From assembly GCA_004151065.3 (NCBI GenBank), contig NWUY0300002433.1, forward strand, positions 22,511 to 38,465: a stretch of DNA of 15,955 nucleotides. The letters run 5' to 3'. The notes under the pieces are model-generated. The model searched no databases. It was given only the letters and a program-made list of their open reading frames with translations, and was not told the DNA's origin. The DNA is from Larix sibirica. Taxonomy: Eukaryota; Streptophyta; Pinopsida; Pinales; Pinaceae. The position numbers and the translations under genes are program-made. Below, piece by piece: positions 9,615-15,955 of this stretch (position 1 is its first letter; each line of letters opens with the position of its first letter).

Positions 9615-9833
9615 TTATTTTTTAATGAGAATGGTTAGGTTTGTATTTATAAAATCTTGAAAAAAACTTCAACAAAACAATGCAAAATTTCCCCAATATA
9701 GTATCAAAGGTTCCTGAACAATATAGAGCTTAATTACAGTCATCCAAGAGACAATTTATTTTAAACAAAAAAATATTTCCTAATCTTCTATAGATTCTGA
9801 TATGTTGTCCTAAGGGTAGCCTACAAACAAATT

Positions 9834-10732
9834 TCATGCAAAATCAAACAAAGAATTGGTATCACAATCCATAACCTGGACATATTGAGTATTCTCATCT
9901 TCATCCTCAGTGTTATTTTTCGCATCGTCTTCTTGACTCTCAACATCATCATCCTGGTTCTTTTCCATGGTCTCCTCAACATCATCATCTTGGGTCTACC
10001 GTCTCTTCCGATGCCTCCATGTTGTCCATACCTTTGTTGCCTTAACTATATTTCGTATTTTCATTTCTCTTCTTAGAATTGATGATATTCGTAGGTGGAA
10101 TAACAAGCTAGTGAACTCTAATATCCTCTATTTCTTCACTACTAGAATCAAATACTCCAGACTGTTTAGCTGCTAAAAGGACTTTGTGGAGGTCCATAGT
10201 GACCTTGATTGTGTTTATTTTGGCCTCGTGAGTGTGAACCTTCCCTTCGACCTCATCCAGATGAGGACGTAAACCAGACCTGGAAGTAGTAACCTGAAAG
10301 ACAACTTGTTTACTTTCCTCAAGAATAGAATCAACCAAGGGGTATTGTGAGGTTATCTAGCGGGCCACAACGAGAAAACCCTCCAATTGGGAGTTCATCC
10401 ACCTCATTTGGTTGCATAAATCATGAATGCTAGCTCTGGTTTCTTACATACCATCATACAGATCTTGAAGTGTTGTTCAATATCAACTAGTGACAACTTG
10501 CCTTTAGCTACAACTAGTGAGTTCATGTCTACAATAAAGACCAATCCTTTCCACTCTCTTGAATCCCATGAATCCCAAATAATCATAGTATCGGAGCTTG
10601 GTTTGAGAGTGTTTTCTTAGGTATCCTCACGTCCAATAGTCTCAGTGTCCAAAGGCCACTCCCCTAGGGAAAGGGGAAAGTTATAACAAAATCCTCTTCC
10701 GGGAACACCATAAACACCATAACCAGTCAACT
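9834..10732 (-). pseudogene. Insert, downstream part: coiled-coil-like region and acidic tail
   Basis: The frame changes near 10745 and reads GIELTGYGVYGVPGRG and MIIWDSWDSREWKGLVFIVD, with a TAA at 10617-10619. After a further change near 10490 it reads LYDGM-stop-ETRASIHDLC, EGFLVVAR, VDSILEESKQVVFQV, LDEVEGKVHTHEAKIN and SSSEEIEDIRVH. The heptad-like spacing of hydrophobic residues suggests a coiled coil. The last part, from about 10010 to TGA 9834-9836, is strongly acidic (DDDVEETMEKNQDDDVESQ, then EDEDENTQYVQ). I do not recognise the protein. The arrangement after an RNase H domain resembles no LINE ORF2 I know, so the function is left open. Confidence 0.5.
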
Positions 10733-11369
10733 CTATACCCTGTTCTTTCCCTTATCTCTCCTAGGACGATGACTTGCAATGAAATGTGAAGGATAAGTTA
10801 CAACCACCTTCATGAAGTCCTTCAAGCAAGGGATTAGAAACCTCACCTTAATCTTTACCAGTTGGGAGCACTTAATGCTGATAGGACTTGAATATGGTGC
10901 AGCTCCATAGCCAAGATAAACATTATGTCGACCTTGTGGATACAATAAAGTTTCAAAATTCTTAGGGGATCCAATTTGAAAGACTTGTTGGCCCCGATTG
11001 ATGACCATATTCCCAATTGAATGATGAGAGACAGAGTTTTCATAATAGTCAGCTTGCCAATTGTTTTCCCAATTTACATGGAATATTTGGACCTCAGAAA
11101 CATGATTGGGAAGCATATTAATTCACTTTTTCAATCTATTAGCTATCATGTCCTCAAGATCCTTCTTGCTTCTAGTTTGATCTAGAATTAATATTGAATC
11201 TCCAACAATTACAATTGATTGAATTCCCTTGGATACAACATTAACAAGCCCTTGACAGAGAACAAATCACTCAACTTGATCATTTGTAGCCAATCCCAGG
11301 CTCCATTCGAAGGTTAAAACTGTATTCCCTCTAGGATCCAAAAGGATCCCTCTAGCACCTAACTCCCCA
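10733..11369 (-). pseudogene. Insert, upstream part: truncated RNase H-fold domain
   Basis: One continuous frame, interrupted by TGA at 11267-11269 and 11123-11125, reads GELGARGILLDPRGN, LGLATNDQVE (Glu of the active site), VSKGIQSIVIVGDS (second Asp) and FHVNWENNWQAD (last Asp). These are the motifs of the type 1 RNase H fold found in plant retroelements and some host proteins, which cuts RNA in RNA-DNA hybrids. The first strand with its DGAS motif is missing because the insert starts after it. Downstream the frame continues to TAG 10733-10735 with an unrecognised stretch ending RPRRDKGKNRV. Because the insertion happens to keep frame, the integrase fragment reads straight into this domain. 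Confidence 0.75.
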
Positions 11370-11386
11370 GGTTTTCCATGTTTCTT
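11370..11386 (-). repeat. Direct repeat (target site duplication) at the 5' end of the insert
   Basis: On the minus strand this reads AAGAAACATGGAAAACC, the partner of the copy at 9598-9614, with two mismatches in 17. Confidence 0.65.
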
Positions 11387-11700
11387 ATGATTTGATTCCA
11401 TGAATGTTGCAATGGTCATGATTGGTTTAAAAGAATGAGAAGGTGAGAAAAAATGGGCATACTGTGTGAGTCTATTGGCTACCACCATGATGATATTATT
11501 CCCTTCAAAACATTTGGTAGACTTGTAATAAAATCCATTGAGACCTCTTTCCAGTTATGACTTGATATGATTAACAATTCTAAAGGACCCATGGTATTGA
11601 GCATATCCCCTTTGTTCTATTGGAAAACCAAACACCCTGCCACAAAATTTTGAACATGAATTTTCAAATGCACAGAACTAGCCAAATGCCCAACAACATT
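11387..11700 (-). pseudogene. Chromovirus integrase N-terminal half
   Basis: Integrase inserts the element's DNA copy into the genome. The segment reads VVGHLASSVHLK, QNFVAGCLVFQ-stop-NKG (remains of the HHCC zinc site, with the second Cys read as Phe), NWKEVSMDFITSLP with the first catalytic Asp, and NIIMVVANRLTQYAHFF, where the family has VVDRL. It then reads SFKPIMTIATFMES and stops at the HG step where the 1.75-kb insert sits. Frame changes occur near 11510 and a stop interrupts the zinc region. The tether and end-of-RNase-H region expected before it are missing and replaced by the SINE-like pair. Confidence 0.85.
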
Positions 11701-11730
11701 GGGGACAATCAGTTGAGATAACTCGACTAT

Positions 11731-11870
11731 CACTTAAGCAAGAATGATATTGATGATACCTTGGCAACCCCAATCATGCCACTAGGGGAAAACATGTCAC
11801 AAGTGGGATTTGAACTTGAGTGACGAGCATAACAACTTCTCCTCTTAACTACCCAATCCAGATCTAGTAG
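11731..11870 (-). mobile_element. tRNA-derived SINE-like unit, copy 2
   Basis: On the minus strand GGATTGGGTAGTTAAGAGG (11841-11859) resembles a D-arm/A box, and AGTTCAAATCCC (11805-11816) is a B box for RNA polymerase III. The body CATGTTTTCCCC and the end CTTAAGTG are shared with copy 1. No tRNA cloverleaf or acceptor stem can be folded, so it is a SINE head rather than a tRNA gene. Boundaries are approximate. Confidence 0.6.
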
Positions 11871-11906
11871 TCTAAATGTTTGGAAACATATCATCGCATC
11901 CTTAAG

Positions 11907-12045
11907 CACTTAAGTGAGAGTGATATTGTTGGTATCTTGTTAGCCCCAACCAACCCATGAAGGGAAAACATGTCATGTGTGGGATTTGAACCTATGTGGG
12001 GAGGATAACAATTTCTCCTCTTAACCAACCAATCTCGACCTACTT
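11907..12045 (-). mobile_element. tRNA-derived SINE-like unit, copy 1
   Basis: On the minus strand GATTGGTTGGTTAAGAGG (12017-12034) is A-box-like and GGTTCAAATCCC (11981-11992) matches the B box well, with the spacing of a tRNA head. It aligns with copy 2 over about 130 bases with only scattered mismatches, at an offset of about 176 bases. It starts within a few bases of the last recognisable RNase H codons. Confidence 0.65.
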
Positions 12046-12052
12046 AACTAGT

Positions 12053-12420
12053 GCTATTTTTTAATTGCATGTAGTATTGCCAACATTTCCTTCTCATAAA
12101 TGGGTTTCTATAATCTCTTTCCTTTAAGTTAGCAACTCTCAAAGGCAATGGGTCTTCCTTCTTTCATTAAATGTTGAACCAATGCCATGCCCAAAGGCAA
12201 TGGGTCTTCCTTCTTTCATTAAATGTTGAACCAATGCCATGCCCAAAGGCATCACACTCTACAATAAAGGTTTTGTGAACTCAAGTATGGCCAAGACCAG
12301 AGAGCTAGACATTGCCAGCTTAAGTTTCTAAAAGGCTTGGGTTGCTTCTTGAGTCCAAAAAATTCCCCCTTTTCAATAATTTTGTTAGATGAGCTAATAT
12401 GCAGCCATTGTTCTTAACAA
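12053..12420 (-). pseudogene. Chromovirus RT connection and RNase H domain
   Basis: After the RT the minus strand reads KFVKNNGCILAHLTKLLKKG, WTQEATQAF, EFTKPL, then VECDAFGHGIG with the first catalytic Asp (plus-strand ATC 12251-12253), MKEGRPIAFES and KPIYEKEMLAILHAIKK with the catalytic Glu (plus-strand CTC near 12093). RNase H removes the RNA template during reverse transcription. The 52-bp tandem duplication at 12140-12243 falls between GIG and AFES and shifts the frame. The domain ends abruptly at 12053, before the DSLKY and later motifs, where the SINE-like unit begins. Several stops are present. Confidence 0.83.
12140..12243. repeat. Perfect 52-bp tandem duplication
   Basis: The 52-base unit starting CAAAGGCAATGGGTC at 12140 is repeated without a mismatch from 12192. 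CAAAGGCA then occurs a third time at 12244-12251, so the original sequence had this 8-mer at both ends of the unit. Confidence 0.95.
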
Positions 12421-13122
12421 ACTTACAACAATATATTGTCATTCTTAAGAATCCCATAAGATTCTTCAGGGTTTGTGCGATTAGCCATTCCATCGTAGGC
12501 CTGTATTTTTAAGATCCAACTTGTCACCATCATGAGATACATATGCCCCAAATATTCCACTTCTTGAACCCCAAAGACACATTTGGAAGGTTTCACATAT
12601 AGTTGTTGCTCATCCAATAGTTTTAACACTATGCCAACATGTTTTAAATGTTATTCCCAATGTTTGTTGTAAATTAGTATATCTTCAAAGAATACCATCA
12701 ATTCTTTTATGAGGAATGGCTTGAAAATAGAATTTATCAAGATTTGAAATGTGGAGGGTGCATTAGTAACCCTAGAAGGCATCACCAAAAACTCATGTGT
12801 ACCTTCGTGTGTTCTAAAGGTTGTTTTGGGGATGGATTTATCCCTCATTATAATATGATGGTATCTTGAATGGAGATCCAACTTAACATATAAATTTTTT
12901 TCCCTATAATTCATCAACGATAGGAATATGAAACTTATATTTAGTGGTAATCTTGTTGAGTTCTTTATAATATGGACACATACGCCATGAATAATCCTTT
13001 TTGTCTACCATCACCATTGGTGAAGAGAAAACACTTTGGGTAGGTCAAATGACGTTAGCCTTTGGCATTTCTTGAACCATATGCCTAAACTCACTCTTTA
13101 GGGAATCATGGTATCTACAAGG
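12421..13122 (-). pseudogene. Chromovirus reverse transcriptase
   Basis: The minus strand reads RYHDSLKSEFRHMVQEM, SVFSSPMVMVDKKDYSWRMC, KFHIPIVDEL, LYVKLDLHSRYHHI (motif A Asp kept, the usual SGYH changed to SRYH), IPKTTFRTHEGTHEFLVMP, TNAPSTFQ, LMVFFEDILIYNK, and then QLYVKPSKCVFGVQEVEYLG. This is the Ty3/gypsy reverse transcriptase, which copies the element RNA into DNA. In the active-site box the first of the two Asp is Glu (plus-strand TTC at 12684-12686), so FFDD has become FFED. Stops and frame changes break it at 12630-12660 and around 12915. The best preserved open piece is 12651-12917. Confidence 0.92.
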
Positions 13123-13269
13123 TTAGATGTTAGAAAAAAGGCTTCTTGAGATGAGTTTAATAACATGATAGGATAAAAAAAATTGGGCATCTTGACAAAT
13201 AGCCTGGATGATTTTTGATAACCCTTTGGAGATCAAAAGGCACAAAGGCATTAGATGTTTGGATATATA

Positions 13270-13605
13270 TTGAGCATAACTATGCATTTACTCTTGTGTG
13301 TCACTTTTTTTAACAATTTTGTCATGTTTTTTTGGAGGTTATTACTTTAGTTGTTTTCCTTTGCATTGCTTTGAGTTCAATGTCCTTTCCTTCTGAGAAA
13401 AATCTTTGAAAAGTTCCTAATCACTGTTACCAGTGGTTTTGACCATTAGACCTCTAAGACCACATCAACACTACCCATTTGGATTGAAATCATTGGATTG
13501 TCCAAGAAATATCCCACATAGTGAGCTTAATATTATGGCACTTCCTTAAATAAATTATGGTACCTCCATTTTCAATCATAGTTGAAACTTGTGTGCTTCA
13601 CATTT
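13270..13605 (-). pseudogene. Chromovirus protease C-terminal part and linker to RT
   Basis: Minus-strand readings in neighbouring frames include IENGGTI, CHNIKLTMWDYFLDNPMISI and MGSVDVVLEV-stop-W, which match the end of the aspartic protease (retropepsin) region and the typical GVDVVLG-QW box of Ty3/gypsy elements. A basic stretch running towards RT follows. The protease cuts the polyprotein. The catalytic DSG box upstream is not present, because recognisable sequence stops near 13600. The 13130-13270 segment between this and RT is too decayed to read. Confidence 0.65.
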
Positions 13606-13721
13606 TCAATCCTATATAACATATTTATATATTCTTCACATGCATTGGCTTCTATTTTTATCTTCTGACTTCAGGATGAACTCGCCCTCCATCTGGATGC
13701 ATCAATCTTGCATGAAGAAGT

Positions 13722-13722
13722 N
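13722..13722. other. Undetermined base (N)
   Basis: This is the second single N in the window. It lies about 110-120 bases beyond where the chromovirus stops being recognisable and may be a collapsed assembly gap. Confidence 0.5.
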
Positions 13723-14046
13723 TCTGCTCAACAAACATGGTAGCCCAGCTACTATGTATGTGATAACAATAACATTACATAAACATTATAATATCTAACA
13801 AACCCTTCTCCAAGCACACAATCGTGCTTTAAAATGTGCCAAAAGGGAGATCAAGGGGAGTGTTTCACTTGCAATGATAGCCAACCAAGTCAAGATGCCA
13901 CCCAAGATTCAATAAGCAAGGGCATTCCATCTAATGGGGGGCTAGCAATGAACTCCAGACACCATCATTAACATGCACATAAGCCTAGCACTCCATAAAA
14001 AATGGTAGTCCATGTCGTCTATATGTAGTTTTCATTCTATTTCTGA

Positions 14047-14325
14047 TTGGTTAGAGAACTTCAGACAACGCGACATCTATATGTGCATATTGCATTTGGA
14101 TTCAGGCAATATTTTAGAAACTATGCGGAAGGGCAAAATAATAGACCACTGTTTTTTGCAGTTTTCACATCCAATTTTATTCATGCCAATATTTTCCCTA
14201 ATATTTCTTATAACCTTATTTATGGACTCTCAGCATCTATATTTGCATATGGGTAAGAGAACTACGGACAATGGCATCTTAATGTGTATATTGCAGTTGG
14301 ATTCAGAATATTTGTTTAGAAATTT
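14047..14325 (+). repeat. Old imperfect direct duplication, about 202-bp period
   Basis: GGTTAGAGAACTTCAGACAA at 14049 and GGGTAAGAGAACTACGGACA at 14251 begin similar stretches. Both continue with CATCT, ATGTG-ATATTGCA, TTGGATTCAG and TTTAGAAA. Many substitutions and small gaps separate the copies. Confidence 0.55.
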
Positions 14326-15550
14326 TAGTCCATGTGAAAGGGAAAAACAACAGACAATTGCCTTTTGTCATTAGAAATCAACTGGGCTGCAAAGTTTTGA
14401 AAGATTTGCTAATTTAAGACTTTTTTGAGTGTCTCATTTGCCAATTATGAGAGTTTTTCCTAGAGTATTTCTCAAGTCTTGCTGAAGTCCAACTGATATT
14501 ATTACTCATTGACTTGCGGAACCATACACAAGTATTGGCTGACCTTGTGTGATATTCAACAGCTGACATGATGCTACCTCCACAAATCAAATTTAACCTT
14601 CCCATAAGATTCTCTTGTTTTATACAGGACAAAATGCCACATCAGCTTCAAAAGAAGATTGCATGTATTCACATCTGATCAACACATGCATGCAATCCAA
14701 ACACAAAATATAGATGGGTACATATGAAATCTTCTCAGTAAGTTGACAGCTAGTGTTTTACTCGACAATGATAAATAAACACTCAAATATGGAACCAAGA
14801 CCATTGAAAGTAAACTTGCAGGAGAATTCTGCCATAGTCTCTGTAGGGAAACATTTAAAAAATATAATACATAGGGAATCTAAAACTTGCAATTTATATT
14901 AGATGCACGATGGGATAAAAATGATTTTAGGGTTAACTATGATATTCGTCAATAACATTATAAAATCATAAAATTCTTAAGCAGTGTTTTCTCATCAAAC
15001 TCAGCTCACTGCATGCACACTAGGTTAACTATGAATCTTTCCTATTCTCTTAATTATGCAAAACATGACAGGAAAAGATCTTGGTCACAAAAGGCCTGCC
15101 AAACGCAAAGATGAGAACTTGATTTAGCTTATAGTATGACTCGTGATTGTTTGAGTCGTGACTGAACAAGCTTCACCATTAGTTCTCATAGTTTTTAAGA
15201 AAGTTCTTGCAGAGAAATGCATACGAATGTTTATAACTACTTCTGTCACAAGTGTTTTGTTTGGTCAACTGTGCCAATATAAAAGTAAGCATGTTACATA
15301 ATCGATATTGTTCTGTCGAACACCTGTTCCTCTCTCAGTTGTTTTCCACAGTGGATATAAGTCTTGACATTCCAATTGACGTTATAGATATATTCTGTAT
15401 GATGCCACTGAATACAAAGGCTGTTATATGAACAATACACAAATTTAGGCAACAAGCTCAAGGGGTAAAATGTAGATTTCATACAAAAGCAATCCGGAGT
15501 GATGTTAACTTTCAGAAACATTCTTAAAGATATAATATTCCTGTCATCAG

Positions 15551-15642
15551 GTTGACACAAATGTTGGTCGGATATGTGTACGGCTTGGATGGGTACCACT
15601 TCAGCCACTACCGGAATCTGTTCAGTTGCATCTTCTAGAATT
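15551..15642 (+). CDS. DML: Exon of a DEMETER/ROS1-like 5-methylcytosine DNA glycosylase (catalytic domain)
   Basis: The 92-bp exon starts in phase 0 and reads VDTNVGRICVRLGWVPLQ, then LPESVQLHLLEL, with the last codon split. This is the HhH-GPD glycosylase core of the plant DEMETER/ROS1/DML family. The Asp in VDTN is the catalytic aspartate position. These nuclear enzymes excise 5-methylcytosine and start base-excision repair, which removes DNA methylation. The exon is preceded by ATCAG and followed by GTAAGT, a strong donor. The expected preceding segment (GLGLKS...LTLHHLAFP) is not found in this window. No stop or frameshift is seen, so the gene may be intact. The exact paralogue (DME, ROS1, DML2/3 or a gymnosperm copy) cannot be told from 30 residues. 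Confidence 0.92.
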
Positions 15643-15760
15643 GTAAGTCAGTGCACATCAGTATTTGTCAATGCAGTCATTATTGAATGTTTGCTTTCCT
15701 TTATATCAATTATAAACCATAAAGGTCCTTACAACTAATACTTGTTTTGTTTCATGGAAG
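15643..15760 (+). other. Intron of the DEMETER/ROS1-like gene
   Basis: This 118-bp GT-AG intron starts GTAAGTCAG and ends TTTCATGGAAG. It splits a Leu codon after its second base. Its small size contrasts with the upstream intron, which would have to exceed 15.5 kb if the gene is intact. Confidence 0.85.
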
Positions 15761-15829
15761 GTACCCTGTATTGGAATCTATCCAGAAGTACTTGTGGCCT
15801 CGGTTGTGCAAACTTGATCAACGCACTTT
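15761..15829 (+). CDS. DML: Next exon of the DEMETER/ROS1-like DNA glycosylase
   Basis: This 69-bp exon completes the split Leu codon (TT plus G) and reads YPVLESIQKYLWPRLCKLDQ followed by RT, ending with another split codon, TT. It is joined in phase to the exon at 15551-15642 across a 118-bp intron (GTAAGT...GGAAG) and followed by the donor GTAATT. In the family, YELHYQMITFGK and then the four Cys that hold the 4Fe-4S cluster come next; they lie beyond the right edge. Sequence, phase and order agree exactly with the family, and the reading frame is open. A compound microsatellite begins about 43 bases into the next intron. Confidence 0.93.
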
Positions 15830-15872
15830 GTAATTTCTTAAGCCTTAAGTTAATTATTTGCATCCCCAAATT

Positions 15873-15903
<31 letters not shown>

Positions 15904-15922
15904 CTGTGTGTGGGGGGGGGGG
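15873..15922. repeat. Compound microsatellite (TC)9 (TA)6 (TG)4 with a G11 run
   Basis: Perfect TC units at 15873-15890 pass into TA units at 15891-15902, then TG units to 15912, then eleven Gs at 15912-15922. It lies in the intron after the second glycosylase exon. Confidence 0.92.
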
Positions 15923-15955
15923 CAACTTTAAATCTCTCGCTCTATCTAAACCCTG

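Larger units (their letters stand above)
9615..11369 (-). mobile_element. 1.75-kb retroposed insert in the chromovirus integrase
   Basis: The integrase frame breaks at the His-Gly-(Asn/Lys)-Pro step and resumes at the same step 1.75 kb later. The break is bounded by 17-bp near-identical direct repeats. On the minus strand the insert begins inside an RNase H-fold domain (5' truncation). It runs through further coding-like sequence to a TGA at 9834-9836 and has about 210 bases of non-coding 3' sequence. It ends in the A-rich CATTAAAAAATAA next to the repeat. These are the marks of target-primed reverse transcription. It could be a processed pseudogene of a host transcript or a 5'-truncated non-LTR element; the long coding stretch beyond RNase H does not fit a standard plant LINE. 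Confidence 0.6.
8719..13610 (-). mobile_element. Decayed Ty3/gypsy chromovirus with nested insertions
   Basis: Read on the minus strand from high to low coordinates the order is protease end, reverse transcriptase, RNase H, integrase core, GPY module, chromodomain, polypurine tract and LTR start. This order with a chromodomain defines a chromovirus of the Ty3/gypsy group. Gag, the protease active site and the 5' LTR are missing; recognisable sequence stops near 13600, about 110 bases from the N at 13722. Three later events break it: a 52-bp tandem duplication, a pair of SINE-like units and a 1.75-kb insert. Stops and frame changes are frequent, so it is dead. Confidence 0.88.
13606..15550. 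other. No recognisable gene; probably intron of the downstream glycosylase gene
   Basis: I read both strands and found no convincing exon, RNA gene or element. It contains one N at 13722 and an old duplication near 14047-14325. The last bases, TTCCTGTCATCAG, form the 3' splice site of the exon at 15551. Open frames on either strand are short and AT-rich and look like chance. Confidence 0.5.

Noticed and set aside
11805-12034. Two tRNA genes on the minus strand
   Set aside because: A- and B-box-like motifs are present, but I see no acceptor stem or anticodon arm. They fit SINE heads better.
13675-13738. Possible exon DELALHLDASILHEEV between TTCAG and GTAGCC
   Set aside because: It has splice-like borders but only about 21 codons, contains the N, matches no part of the glycosylase or any family I know, and the donor is weak.
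14629-14677. Possible exon after TTTTATACAG (DKMPHQLQKKIACIH)
   Set aside because: It has a good acceptor-like sequence but meets a stop after about 16 codons, has no donor in frame and no family match.
15294-15608. Minus-strand 104-codon open frame
   Set aside because: It overlaps the antisense of the glycosylase exon, whose plus-strand reading is highly conserved and correctly spliced.
1-15955. CRISPR array, bacterial operons, phage or organellar genes
   Set aside because: There are no regularly spaced repeats, no prokaryotic gene packing and no recognisable organelle genes. All content is plant nuclear in type.

Overview
This window looks like nuclear DNA from a seed plant with a large, repeat-filled genome; a conifer or other gymnosperm is my guess. 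The basis is AT-rich sequence, several generations of decayed nested retroelements, plant-type L1 LINEs with a C-terminal RNase H, and two exons of a plant 5-methylcytosine DNA glycosylase (DEMETER/ROS1 family) at the right end. There is no bacterial or organellar gene organisation.

Layout: 1-2314 is the remnant of a plant L1 LINE on the plus strand (LINE-A), with the zinc-knuckle end of ORF1, the endonuclease and the start of the reverse transcriptase. It is full of stops and frameshifts. A single N at 2315 separates it from a second, better preserved LINE (LINE-B, 2316 to about 6880, plus strand). LINE-B has the ORF1 tail, an ATGA overlap into ORF2, then endonuclease, reverse transcriptase, zf-RVT finger and RNase H, followed by a 3' UTR with AATAAA. 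About 460 bp of strongly purine-biased DNA follow (6870-7330), then unassigned AT-rich DNA with a 76-bp tandem duplication.

From about 8725 to 13600 the minus strand carries a decayed Ty3/gypsy chromovirus in the order protease, reverse transcriptase, RNase H, integrase, chromodomain, polypurine tract, LTR start. It is interrupted three times: by a perfect 52-bp tandem duplication in RNase H, by two copies of a tRNA-derived SINE-like sequence between RNase H and integrase, and by a 1.75-kb insert inside the integrase core. The insert is flanked by a 17-bp near-perfect direct repeat and ends in an A-rich tail. It encodes a truncated RNase H-fold domain followed by coiled-coil-like and acidic regions and a 3' UTR, so it looks like a 5'-truncated retroposed transcript or non-LTR element.

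13600-15550 holds no gene I recognise. Exons at 15551-15642 and 15761-15829 (plus strand) encode consecutive pieces of the catalytic glycosylase domain of a DEMETER/ROS1-like demethylase, with clean GT-AG boundaries. The exon that should precede them (helix-hairpin-helix, GLGLKS region) is not in the window. Either the whole left side is one retroelement-filled intron of at least 15.5 kb, or this is a gene fragment.

The retroelements do not form a working pathway, and all look inactive. The only potentially live host gene is the glycosylase, which removes 5-methylcytosine from transposon-rich loci.
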